NCBI GenBank assembly: GCA_905480405.1
Contig: CAJQQH010000132.1
Location: 1 to 33,926, forward strand
Length of the DNA: 33,926 bases
Direction: 5' to 3'
Source of the DNA: an uncultured Polaribacter sp.
GTDB taxonomy: Bacteria; Bacteroidota; Bacteroidia; Flavobacteriales; Flavobacteriaceae
Shown here: piece by piece, positions 8,601 through 16,454 of the stretch
Layout of the letters: the number at the start of each line of letters is the position of its first letter
Position numbering within the stretch: position 1 is the first letter of the stretch
Notes under the pieces: model-generated
Told to the model about the DNA's origin: nothing
What the model saw: the letters and a program-made list of their open reading frames with translations, nothing else
Databases searched by the model: none
Position numbers and translations under genes: made by a program

Positions 8601-9719
8601 ATGAAAATTATAAAACTTCACGATTTATACTTTAAACCTTTTATCAATAAAAAGGAAATTTCTAGTATTGTAAAACATCTTGCACAACAAGTAAAAGAAG
8701 ATTTACCAAAAGATGAAACACCTCTTTTTGTAGGTATTTTAAATGGTTGTTTTCTTTTTGCTGCAGATTTTATAAGAGAATACCAAGGTAACTGCGAAGT
8801 ATCTTTTGTAAAATTAGCATCCTATAATGGTACCTCTTCATCAGAAGATGTAAAGCAATTAGTAGGTATTAATGAAGATTTAACTGGTAGAACTGTAATT
8901 ATATTAGAAGACATTATAGATACTGGTAGAACATTACAAGAAATTTATACTATTTTTAGAAATAAAAACGTAAAACAATTAAAAGTTGCTACACTATTTT
9001 TTAAACCAGATGTATTTAGAAAAGAACTACCAATAGATTATATCGGAAAAAGTATTGAAGATAAGTTTATAGTTGGTTACGGATTAGATTATGATGGATT
9101 AGGACGAAATTACCCAGCAATATATCAACTAACAACACAACCCAAAATGAAAAACATCGTATTATTTGGCCCTCCAGGAGCAGGAAAAGGAACACAAGCA
9201 GAATTTTTAAAAGACATGTACAGTTTAGTACATATTTCTACAGGTGATGTATTCCGTTTCAACATTAAAAACCAAACAGAGCTTGGTTTGTTGGCTAAAA
9301 AATATATGGATGAAGGAGATTTAGTTCCTGATGAAGTAACAATTAATATGCTAAAAGCTGAAGTAGAAAAAAATGCTGATGCCAATGGTTTTATTTTTGA
9401 TGGTTTTCCTAGAACACAATCTCAAGCAGAAGCGCTAGACACATTCTTATCAGAAAAAGGAGAACAAATAAATGCTATGATTGCATTAGAAGTTCCAGAA
9501 GATGCATTAGTTACTCGTTTATTAGAAAGAGGAAAAACAAGCGGAAGAACAGATGATACTGATGAAAGTAAAATTAGAAACCGTTTTAACGAGTACAATA
9601 CTAAAACTGCGATTTTAAAAGATTATTTTGATGCGCAACAAAAATACTATGGAGTTAACGGTGTAGGTTCTATTGAAGACATAACACAGCGTATCTCTGG
9701 AGTATTTGATAAACTTTAA
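8601..9719 (+). CDS. adk: Hypoxanthine phosphoribosyltransferase / adenylate kinase fusion
   Basis: One 372-residue frame carries two purine enzymes. Residues 1-180 are a type I phosphoribosyltransferase: ILNGCFLFAADF near 46-57, and the PRPP loop ILEDIIDTGRT at 101-111, which would salvage hypoxanthine or guanine. Residues 183-372 are adenylate kinase (ATP + AMP to 2 ADP): P-loop GPPGAGKGT (190-198), STGD (213-216), the AMP-site GFPRTQSQAEA (268-278), and a short LID without zinc cysteines (RGKTSGRTDD, 310-319). The domains join with almost no linker, and M183 sits exactly where stand-alone Adk would begin, so internal initiation is possible. From memory this fusion recurs in related Flavobacteriaceae, so it is not an assembly error. 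Confidence 0.95.
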   Translation: MKIIKLHDLYFKPFINKKEISSIVKHLAQQVKEDLPKDETPLFVGILNGCFLFAADFIREYQGNCEVSFVKLASYNGTSSSEDVKQLVGINEDLTGRTVIILEDIIDTGRTLQEIYTIFRNKNVKQLKVATLFFKPDVFRKELPIDYIGKSIEDKFIVGYGLDYDGLGRNYPAIYQLTTQPKMKNIVLFGPPGAGKGTQAEFLKDMYSLVHISTGDVFRFNIKNQTELGLLAKKYMDEGDLVPDEVTINMLKAEVEKNADANGFIFDGFPRTQSQAEALDTFLSEKGEQINAMIALEVPEDALVTRLLERGKTSGRTDDTDESKIRNRFNEYNTKTAILKDYFDAQQKYYGVNGVGSIEDITQRISGVFDKL

Positions 9720-9795
9720 AATGCGTAACTGTTAAAATGTTTAATTTTTTTTAAACAAAAACAGAAATACACATTTAAACAATTACACAACGATT

Positions 9796-10785
9796 ATGAC
9801 TGAAGGAAATTTTGTCGATTACATAAAAATATACGCTTCTTCTGGAAAAGGCGGACAAGGTTCTGTGCATTTACACAGAGAAAAGTTTATTACAAAAGGT
9901 GGTCCTGATGGTGGAGATGGTGGACGTGGTGGTCACATTATTTTACGTGGAGACAAAAATTTGTGGACATTGTTTCACTTAAAATTCAAACGTCATTTTA
10001 GAGCCGAAGGTGGTGGTGGTGGAAGTGCAAGTAGAAGTACTGGTCATGATGCAGAGGATATTTTTATAGATGTACCTTTAGGAACTATTATAAGAGACGC
10101 AGATACAGATGAAGTAATTGTTGAAGTTACAGAACATGGTAAAGAAGTTATTCTATTAAAAGGTGGAAAAGGTGGACTTGGAAACTGGAATTTTAAATCA
10201 TCAACAAATCAAACACCAAGATACGCACAACCAGGTATAGATGGTTTAGATGGATGGTTTAGAATGGAATTAAAGTTATTGGCTGATGTTGGGTTGGTTG
10301 GTTTCCCAAATGCAGGTAAATCTACCTTATTATCAGTTTTAACTTCTGCAAAACCAAAAATTGCAGATTATGCTTTTACAACTCTAAAGCCAAATTTAGG
10401 TATTGTAGAACACAGAAATCATAGAACATTTGTTATTGCAGATATTCCCGGTATTATAGAAGGTGCTGCAGAAGGTAAAGGTTTAGGTCATCGTTTTTTA
10501 AGACATATAGAACGTAACTCTGCTTTGTTATTTTTAATACCAGCAGATAGCGATGATATTAACAAAGAATATGCTATTCTATTAAATGAACTTAAAAAGC
10601 ACAATCCAGAATTATTAGATAAAGATAGATTGTTAGCAATTTCTAAATCTGATATGTTAGATGATGAATTACAACAAGAGATAAAGGCAGAATTACCAGA
10701 AGGTGTTGAGGCTTTATTTATTTCATCTGTTGCAGAAATTGGCTTACAAGAGCTTAAAGACAAACTTTGGGGCCTATTAAATTAA
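9796..10785 (+). CDS. obgE: GTPase Obg/CgtA
   Basis: This essential GTPase binds the large ribosomal subunit and links ribosome maturation to (p)ppGpp. The 329 residues comprise the glycine-rich Obg fold (1-158, with [13 protein letters not shown] near 34-46 and [10 protein letters not shown] near 71-80) and a G domain. In the G domain the P-loop is GFPNAGKST (169-177), TT at 195-196 is in switch I, DIPG is at 216-219, and G5 SSVA is at 310-313. The G4 motif reads SKSD (283-286) instead of NKxD. The OCT extension is absent, which accounts for the short length. It follows hpt-adk by 76 bases with no terminator between, so the two may be co-transcribed. Confidence 0.97.
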   Translation: MTEGNFVDYIKIYASSGKGGQGSVHLHREKFITKGGPDGGDGGRGGHIILRGDKNLWTLFHLKFKRHFRAEGGGGGSASRSTGHDAEDIFIDVPLGTIIRDADTDEVIVEVTEHGKEVILLKGGKGGLGNWNFKSSTNQTPRYAQPGIDGLDGWFRMELKLLADVGLVGFPNAGKSTLLSVLTSAKPKIADYAFTTLKPNLGIVEHRNHRTFVIADIPGIIEGAAEGKGLGHRFLRHIERNSALLFLIPADSDDINKEYAILLNELKKHNPELLDKDRLLAISKSDMLDDELQQEIKAELPEGVEALFISSVAEIGLQELKDKLWGLLN

Positions 10786-10808
10786 CAATATTTAAAAGAA
10801 GTAAATAT

Positions 10809-10849
10809 AAAAAGTGATTCTGGTTAATACCAAAATCACTTTTTTTTTG
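10809..10849. terminator. Terminator between obgE and the convergent lipoprotein gene
   Basis: The stem AAAAAGTGATT (10809-10819) pairs with AATCACTTTTT (10834-10844), and a small inner GGT/ACC stem lies in the loop. Nine T residues follow on the + strand and an A tract precedes it. It could serve both obgE and the minus-strand operon ending at 10876. Confidence 0.82.
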
Positions 10850-10875
10850 TCTTTTAAAAAATTATTATTGGTATG

Positions 10876-11355
10876 TTATTCTTCCTTTACAAGAATTCTA
10901 ATTGGTAGTTTGTATTCTGTAGACACAGGAATTCCTCTTTTAATTGCAGGACGAATAGTAGATAAATTTTTAATACTTAGCTTTAGCAAGCTATCTAACT
11001 GTGGCAATTGTAGTTTTATGTTTTGAGTAGAAGTTATTTTTTTTAAAATAATGTTTCCACTAGAGTTAATTAGTATATCAACATAAACAACCTCATCTAT
11101 AGAATCTTTAATTTCTAAAGAAAAATTTTGTAGCTCTACTCCTATTTTTTGATGTATTGTATGTCTAAAACAATCAGATTTTTTTGATTTATCTATTAAA
11201 GAATCACACACTTTAAATGATGGTGAAAAATCTACAGAAGTAAAATCTACAAGAGTATCCGTAACTTGGTTACTATCTTTATTAGAAAATGATAATTTAT
11301 CACAAGAAGTAACAAAAAAAAACAATAATAGAAAAGAACAAATACGCAAGAACAT
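10876..11355 (-). CDS. Small lipoprotein with a TonB_C-like domain
   Basis: The 159-residue product has a lipoprotein signal with a lipobox ending FVTSC (Cys 18), so it is probably lipid-anchored. Residues about 42-159 resemble the TonB C-terminal fold seen in its upstream neighbours. There is a paired-cysteine signature (PSFKVC followed by CF eleven residues later), a central strand-rich part (VDILINSSGNI) and the terminal GIPV...YKLPIRILV strands. It lacks any TonB membrane anchor or proline-rich spacer, so it is unlikely to be an energy transducer by itself. It is the last gene of the BlaI operon, 30 bases after the previous gene, and its TonB_C match is the weakest of the four copies. Confidence 0.78.
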   Translation of the reverse strand: MFLRICSFLLLFFFVTSCDKLSFSNKDSNQVTDTLVDFTSVDFSPSFKVCDSLIDKSKKSDCFRHTIHQKIGVELQNFSLEIKDSIDEVVYVDILINSSGNIILKKITSTQNIKLQLPQLDSLLKLSIKNLSTIRPAIKRGIPVSTEYKLPIRILVKEE

Positions 11356-11385
11356 CTTATTAATTTATTAGGTAAAAATAACATA

Positions 11386-11856
11386 TTAGTTTTTACTTTC
11401 TTTTCTCTTCTTTCTTTTTTTTCTTTTTGTTTTCGTTTCTTCGATATAAATATAAATTGGAACTGTATATATTACAGGAACAGGAACTCCTCTTAATCTA
11501 CCAGGTTTTAGCCTTGGGAATTTTTTTAATACTCTTTTAACTTCTAGCTCCAATTTAGGATGGGGAGCAAGTACTTTAATACTATCTAATTTCCCTTTGC
11601 TATTAATTCTAAAATGAATATAAAGAGTTTTCTTGCCCGGAGATAAATTTAATTTACTAGGTAAAGATGTATTAAATCTTCTTTTAAAATGTTTATTAAA
11701 CTTTTTATCAAAACATGTTTTTAATTGACTAGCATCACCTTTACATCCTTTAAAAACAGGTATTTCTTCAATAAGCTCAAACGATTTGTTTTCTTGAGAG
11801 AATAAAGACAAAGAAATTAAAAAAAATATAAGAACTAAATATTGGATAATTTTCAT
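11386..11856 (-). CDS. Secreted TonB_C-domain protein with a basic tail
   Basis: The 156 residues have a signal peptide (cleavage probably after LFS, before QENKS at about residue 21). They are then almost wholly a TonB C-terminal-like domain: PVFKGC with a second cysteine nine residues on (TCF), SPGKKTLYIHFRINSKGKLD, and the GVPVPVIYTVPIYIYIEE end strands. The last 15 residues are almost entirely Lys/Arg (KTKRKKRKKRK), unlike the paralogs. The domain is homologous by eye to the C-termini of the two M56 proteins upstream. The gap to the TPR gene is 71 bases. No recognisable promoter lies in it, so read-through is the simplest view. Confidence 0.8.
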   Translation of the reverse strand: MKIIQYLVLIFFLISLSLFSQENKSFELIEEIPVFKGCKGDASQLKTCFDKKFNKHFKRRFNTSLPSKLNLSPGKKTLYIHFRINSKGKLDSIKVLAPHPKLELEVKRVLKKFPRLKPGRLRGVPVPVIYTVPIYIYIEETKTKRKKRKKRKESKN

Positions 11857-11927
11857 CTGTAATTTAATAATAAAGACTCAGCTATTAGGATTATTTATCT
11901 TGTGAATTTAATAAATATTGTTGACTT

Positions 11928-13175
11928 TTAATCTAACGACTCTCCACTTAAAAAATATTTTTTTTTAATATCTTTTAATCGTCTCCTAACAAAGTTTGCC
12001 ATGTCTTCATCTTTATCAGAAAAGCTATCTATATATTTATTGTAATGTTTATAAGCTATCTTTTTATCCTTATAATAATCATCAGATAATTTTGCTAATT
12101 GAAACAATGCTTTATAATTTCTTCTATTTTCTAAATATGCTTTTTCAAAGGCTTTTATAGCTTTATTTGGCATTTTTGTTTCATAAAAAGCAGTTGCCAA
12201 ACCATAATACTCCTCATCTCTTTTTTCTTTTCCTATAGAGGTAGCCATCATATAATTCATCATTGCAGATCTATAATCTTTCTCTTTTAAAGCAATGTGA
12301 CCTAAATAAGTTTGAGTTTTAAAATTCTCTCTATCCACTCTATATAATTTTTTAAAATATTTTTTTGACTGTTCGAGGCTGTCTAAATTATAATAAGTTC
12401 TACCTAACATCGATTTACTATAGGTCTCTTTTTTATCTAAAGAATCTAAATTTAATAAAAACGGAATTGCTTCTTTATACTTCTTATCTCTATATAATTG
12501 ATTGATTTTTAATTTATTTAAATTGATATGATTCCTATCTAAGAACAATCCTTTATCTACAAATAATTTGGTAGAATCTTTATCTTTCAATTTATTAAAA
12601 CTTGTGGCTAATCTTGCAATTGCATTTAAGTGAAGTGTATCTTTTTTATAAGCATCTATAAAACTATTAATCATTAAGTTTCTTTTGCCTTGTATAGAAA
12701 AAGATAAACCTAATTGATAGGAGTAATTGGCATTTGTTTCATCTTTACTAATTAAGTGCTTAAAAGTATTTACAGCCTTTTCGGGTTTTCTAGTAAGGAG
12801 ATACAACTTACCAAGTTGATATTTTAAAACCAGGTTCAAAGAGTCTTTTGCTAAAATTTCTTCATAAATTTTTATTGATTTATCTCTTTTATTTAATCTT
12901 TGATACGTTTTTGCTAATTTTAATTTCGCTTTTTTATTCTCTTTAAAAACAAGTGCTTTTTCTAAAAATGTAGCAGTTTTCTTATAATTATCAATCGATT
13001 CATAAATAACAGCTTTTTTGTAGTTAGATAAAAAAGAGGGCAATTTTAAATCTAGTTCTTGTAAAGCTAGTTGATATCTTCCATTTTCAAATAAACTATC
13101 AGAAACCATAAAAGTCGAAGTTTGCGCTTCGACTTTTACAATACATAATAATACAACTAAAACTTTCTTTTTCAT
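11928..13175 (-). CDS. Secreted TPR-repeat protein
   Basis: The 415-residue protein starts with a signal peptide (MKKKVLVVLLCIVKVEA, with Q18 as likely mature start). It is then made of roughly nine tetratricopeptide-like helix pairs, for example ENGRYQLALQEL, RDKSIKIYEEILAKD, PEKAVNTFKHLISKD, QSKKYFKKLYRVD and PNKAIKAFEKAYLEN. TPR arrays act as protein-binding scaffolds, and location in the periplasm is inferred from the signal. It begins 10 bases after the second M56/TonB hybrid in the same direction, so it is very probably co-translated with it. No catalytic motif is seen. Its partner is plausibly one of the M56 or TonB_C proteins. Confidence 0.9.
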   Translation of the reverse strand: MKKKVLVVLLCIVKVEAQTSTFMVSDSLFENGRYQLALQELDLKLPSFLSNYKKAVIYESIDNYKKTATFLEKALVFKENKKAKLKLAKTYQRLNKRDKSIKIYEEILAKDSLNLVLKYQLGKLYLLTRKPEKAVNTFKHLISKDETNANYSYQLGLSFSIQGKRNLMINSFIDAYKKDTLHLNAIARLATSFNKLKDKDSTKLFVDKGLFLDRNHINLNKLKINQLYRDKKYKEAIPFLLNLDSLDKKETYSKSMLGRTYYNLDSLEQSKKYFKKLYRVDRENFKTQTYLGHIALKEKDYRSAMMNYMMATSIGKEKRDEEYYGLATAFYETKMPNKAIKAFEKAYLENRRNYKALFQLAKLSDDYYKDKKIAYKHYNKYIDSFSDKDEDMANFVRRRLKDIKKKYFLSGESLD

Positions 13176-13185
13176 TGGTTAAATT

Positions 13186-14499
13186 TTATTCTACTAGTAT
13201 CACAAATGGGATATTATAATTTACAGCAACTTTCTCTCCTTTATTTTCTCCAGGAGTCATTTTTGGTAAAGAATTCATCACTCTTATAACTTCTTCTTTA
13301 ATATTTATATGTGGAGCTTTTGCTCTAACATCTACAACATTACCTTCAATATCAATTTTAAAACCTATAAAAACTCTTTTTTTTCCTGCTGATAAACCTA
13401 GTGTTTTCGGTAAATCGCTATCAAAATTTTTTATAAAATGTTTTTGTACACTTGTCGAAAAACATTTTTTATCACCAGTTTCACAACCAGGAAAAGTTGG
13501 TGATTTATCAATTGACATAAAAGAAACTCTTTCCGTTTCTACTTTTTCAATATTTTTCTCTTCTTCACTTCTTAGTGTTGCTAATTCATCAATTAGCTCT
13601 GCAATTCTTGCCTCTTTTGTTATGGGTTCTTTTACTTCTTCGGGTGAACAAGATGTATAAAATAACATACTTGCTAGCAAAGGAATAATTACTAGATACT
13701 TTAATTGATTTCTTTTTTTCGATTTGTTTTTTGTCATCATAATAATTCTTTTTTTAATTAATGTTTGTTTATAAAATTGATTGACAAACGAAATGTTTTC
13801 AACCTGAAAAAAGTTGGATAGTAGATTATTCATATAGGTTTCTTTATCTTCTTGTTTTGCTACAATTGCATCAGAAATATATTCATGTACAAGCGTAATT
13901 CTTTTTTGATAGAAATATATCATAGGATTAAACCACATCATAATTTTCAAAACCTCAAACATTAATAAATCTAAAGAATGCTTTTGTTTGCTATGTACTA
14001 ATTCGTGTTCTATAATTTTCGCTCTCTTTACTTCCGTAATTCCCTTACCTAAAAATACATAGTTAAAAAACGAAAATGCTTTTGTCTGATTCGGAATAAG
14101 AATCAACGTAAAACCGGGTTGCTTCAAAACTTCATTTTTTTTAATTAAATGAACAATCTTAACCAGTTTTATTAAAAATAATATTGAAAAAAAAGTGACT
14201 CCAATCCAAAATAAAATTGAAATAGAATTTATAGATTGATAAAAAGAAGTTTCATTAATTACATTCTTTATTACCTTTTGTGGTGATAAAACAAACTCTG
14301 GTAAATACACTATATATTCTTGAGGAACTGCTTTTTGAAACGTTGGTATTTTTATAAACGGAATTAAAAAAGACAAAACGGGTGTACTTAATAAATACCA
14401 TCTATTTTTAGTAAAGAATGTTTCTTTGCTTAGAAAGAAATCATAAACAACCAAAAATAAAATTTGGAATACTATGACTTGAAAGATGTAGTTTATCAT
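13186..14499 (-). CDS. BlaR1-like M56 metalloprotease with a TonB_C domain (copy B)
   Basis: The 437-residue membrane protein is of the BlaR1/MecR1 antirepressor class. Membrane segments lie near 5-22, 36-50 and 92-117. The zinc protease site is HELVH (165-169), with HEYISD (205-210) giving the third ligand E206. After the protease comes MMTKNKSKKRN (254-264) and a hydrophobic run ending FYTSC (280-284), which has the shape of a lipoprotein signal peptide inside the protein. A Glu/Lys coiled linker (about 297-325) follows, then a TonB_C-like domain (334-437) with PTFPGC and a second cysteine six residues later. Family members cleave a BlaI repressor when a periplasmic signal is sensed. It lies downstream of its near-twin, 11 bases apart. 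Substrate and ligand are unknown. Confidence 0.9.
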   Translation of the reverse strand: MINYIFQVIVFQILFLVVYDFFLSKETFFTKNRWYLLSTPVLSFLIPFIKIPTFQKAVPQEYIVYLPEFVLSPQKVIKNVINETSFYQSINSISILFWIGVTFFSILFLIKLVKIVHLIKKNEVLKQPGFTLILIPNQTKAFSFFNYVFLGKGITEVKRAKIIEHELVHSKQKHSLDLLMFEVLKIMMWFNPMIYFYQKRITLVHEYISDAIVAKQEDKETYMNNLLSNFFQVENISFVNQFYKQTLIKKRIIMMTKNKSKKRNQLKYLVIIPLLASMLFYTSCSPEEVKEPITKEARIAELIDELATLRSEEEKNIEKVETERVSFMSIDKSPTFPGCETGDKKCFSTSVQKHFIKNFDSDLPKTLGLSAGKKRVFIGFKIDIEGNVVDVRAKAPHINIKEEVIRVMNSLPKMTPGENKGEKVAVNYNIPFVILVE

Positions 14500-16055
14500 A
14501 AATTTTATTTTTATAATACAGAGAAAGTAATTGGTAATATATACTTTGCTTTAATAGGTTTACCATATTTTTCTCCATGACTCATTATTGGTAAAGAATT
14601 CATTATTTTTATTACTTCATCCTTGATAGTTTTACGAGAAGCTCTAACTTTTAAATCAGTAACATTTCCTTTTAAATCAATATTAAATTCCAAATTCACC
14701 TTTTCTTTTCCTGGTCTTAAACCTAAATTATTAGTGATATTGCTATTAAAATTAGTGTCAAAATGTTCTTGTAATTTCTCTAAGAAACAATCTGAGTCTC
14801 CTTTTTCACATCCTGGAAAAGTAGGTGTTTTTTCTAATCTTGTAAATAAAAGTTCATCACCAATATCATCAGGATGAATAGAATTTAAACCTTTAAAAGC
14901 AACTCCAATAGAAACCCTACCGTTTGGCATTCTAAAAAATCTAAATCCGTTATTATTTTTAAGCTTCGGATATTTTTTAAGAATAGTAATCTGTTTCTCA
15001 TAAGGTTCACTAAACTCTTCCTTTTCTTTTTTTGATAAATTTTGAAATGAAATTTCTTTAAACTCTTTTGGAAGCTCTTCTCCAAAATACGAATCTAAAT
15101 AAGTTTCTTTATTTCCTTTAAAACTAAATAACTTCCCATTACTACTTCTATAAATTGTTTGAAGTTTCATTTCTGATGAAATATCATTTAAAGGAGAAAC
15201 TGAACAAGATGAATACAATAACATACTTGCTAAAACAGGAACCAAAACCAAATACTTTAATTGATTTATTTTTTTCGATTTGTTTTTTGTCATCATAATA
15301 ATTCTTTTTTTAACTAATGTTTGTTTATAAAATTGATTGACAAACGATATGTTTTCAACCTGAAAAAAATTGGATAGTAAATTATTTATATAAGTTTCTT
15401 TACTTTCTGATTTAGCAACAATAGCATCAGAAATGTATTCATGTACAAGCATAATTCTTTTTTGATAGAAATAAATCATAGGATTAAACCACATCACAAT
15501 TTTTAAAACCTCAAACATTAATAAATCTAAAGAATGCTTTTGTTTGCTATGTACTAATTCGTGTTCTATAATATTTACTCTCTTTGTTTTGGTAATTTCC
15601 TTACCTAAAAATACATAGTTAAAAAACGAAAATGCTTTTGTCTGATTTGGAATAAGAATCAACGTAAAACCAGGTTGTTTCAAAACTTCATTTTTTCTAA
15701 TTAAATGAACAATCTTAACTAGTTTTATTAAAAATAATATTGAAAAAAAAGTGACTCCAATCCAAAATAAAATTGAAATAGAAGTTAAAGATTGATAAAA
15801 AGAAGTTTCTTTAATTACATTTACTATTTCCTTTTCTGGCGATAAAACAAGCTCTGGTAAATACACTATATATTCTTGCGAAACTGCTTTTTGAAACGTT
15901 GGTATTTTTATAAACGGAATTAAAAAAGACAAAACTGGTGTACTTAATAAATACCATCTATTTTTAGTAAAGAATGTTTCTTTGCTTAGAAAGAAATCAT
16001 AAACAGCCAAAAATAAGATTTGGAATAATATGACTTGAAGGATGTAGTTTATCAT
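13648..16055 (-). repeat. Tandem duplication of the M56 protease segment
   Basis: Codons 1-284 of the two adjacent M56 genes (15204-16055 and 13648-14499) encode proteins differing at 29 positions by my count, about 90% identical. Identity stops one residue after the putative lipobox cysteine 284. The sensor linkers beyond it are unrelated in length and sequence, while the terminal TonB_C domains are only distantly similar. Confidence 0.88.
14511..16055 (-). CDS. BlaR1-like M56 metalloprotease with a TonB_C domain (copy A)
   Basis: The 514 residues have the same N-terminal build as copy B: membrane helices near 5-22, 36-50 and 92-117, HELVH at 165-169, HEYISD at 205-210, then MMTKNKSKK and a hydrophobic run ending LYSSC (280-284). 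After C284 it differs completely, with a linker of about 120 residues (285-410) that includes an FRMPNGRVSIGVAF stretch. A TonB_C-like domain (about 410-514) then starts PTFPGC, with the second cysteine six residues on. Presumed role: membrane protease that inactivates the BlaI repressor encoded 28 bases upstream. The two copies look like sensors with a common protease module and different outer domains. Confidence 0.9.
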   Translation of the reverse strand: MINYILQVILFQILFLAVYDFFLSKETFFTKNRWYLLSTPVLSFLIPFIKIPTFQKAVSQEYIVYLPELVLSPEKEIVNVIKETSFYQSLTSISILFWIGVTFFSILFLIKLVKIVHLIRKNEVLKQPGFTLILIPNQTKAFSFFNYVFLGKEITKTKRVNIIEHELVHSKQKHSLDLLMFEVLKIVMWFNPMIYFYQKRIMLVHEYISDAIVAKSESKETYINNLLSNFFQVENISFVNQFYKQTLVKKRIIMMTKNKSKKINQLKYLVLVPVLASMLLYSSCSVSPLNDISSEMKLQTIYRSSNGKLFSFKGNKETYLDSYFGEELPKEFKEISFQNLSKKEKEEFSEPYEKQITILKKYPKLKNNNGFRFFRMPNGRVSIGVAFKGLNSIHPDDIGDELLFTRLEKTPTFPGCEKGDSDCFLEKLQEHFDTNFNSNITNNLGLRPGKEKVNLEFNIDLKGNVTDLKVRASRKTIKDEVIKIMNSLPIMSHGEKYGKPIKAKYILPITFSVL

Positions 16056-16083
16056 AATTATTACTTTTTTTTACTGAAACTGT

Positions 16084-16449
16084 TTACTCATTTCTTTTAT
16101 TCACTTCTTTTAAAATGGATTCTAATTCTGTAACATCCATATTATTTTCTTTTACAAAAAAGGAAACTAAGCTTTTAAATGATCCATCGAAATAACCATT
16201 CATAAGTTTATGCAAACTTTGGTTACTATAGGTTTCTTTATCAATTATAGCATAATACACATATCCTCTACCTTTTGGTTTGTGCGCTACAAATTCTTTA
16301 GTTTCTAAAATTCTTATGATGGTAGAAACTGTATTATATGCAGGTTTAGGTTCTGGTAATTTTTCGATAACTTCTTTTACAGATGTTTCTTCTAAATCCC
16401 AAAGAACTTGCATAATTTGCTCTTCTGCTTTTGTTAATTGTTTTTTCAT
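16084..16449 (-). CDS. blaI: BlaI/MecI-family transcriptional repressor
   Basis: The 121-residue protein has the penicillinase-repressor winged helix: LTKAEEQIMQVLWDLEET (5-22), a recognition-helix region PAYNTVSTIIRILETK (36-51), and the wing KPKGRGYVYYAI (57-68). The C-terminal dimerisation part (about 70-121) includes SLVSFFVKENN (93-103), around the position where BlaI/MecI proteins are cut by their BlaR1/MecR1 partner. The family represses its own operon through palindromic operators. Here the only strong palindrome is at 17400-17433, before the first gene. It sits 5 bases after the DUF4350-like gene and just before the two M56 genes. No beta-lactamase gene is present, so resistance should not be assumed. 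Confidence 0.93.
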   Translation of the reverse strand: MKKQLTKAEEQIMQVLWDLEETSVKEVIEKLPEPKPAYNTVSTIIRILETKEFVAHKPKGRGYVYYAIIDKETYSNQSLHKLMNGYFDGSFKSLVSFFVKENNMDVTELESILKEVNKRNE

Positions 16450-16454
16450 AATCT

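Noticed and set aside
13186..16449. Beta-lactam resistance locus
   Set aside because: BlaI and BlaR1-like genes suggest it, but no beta-lactamase or penicillin-binding protein is present, and the M56 proteins end in TonB_C domains instead of a penicillin-binding sensor.
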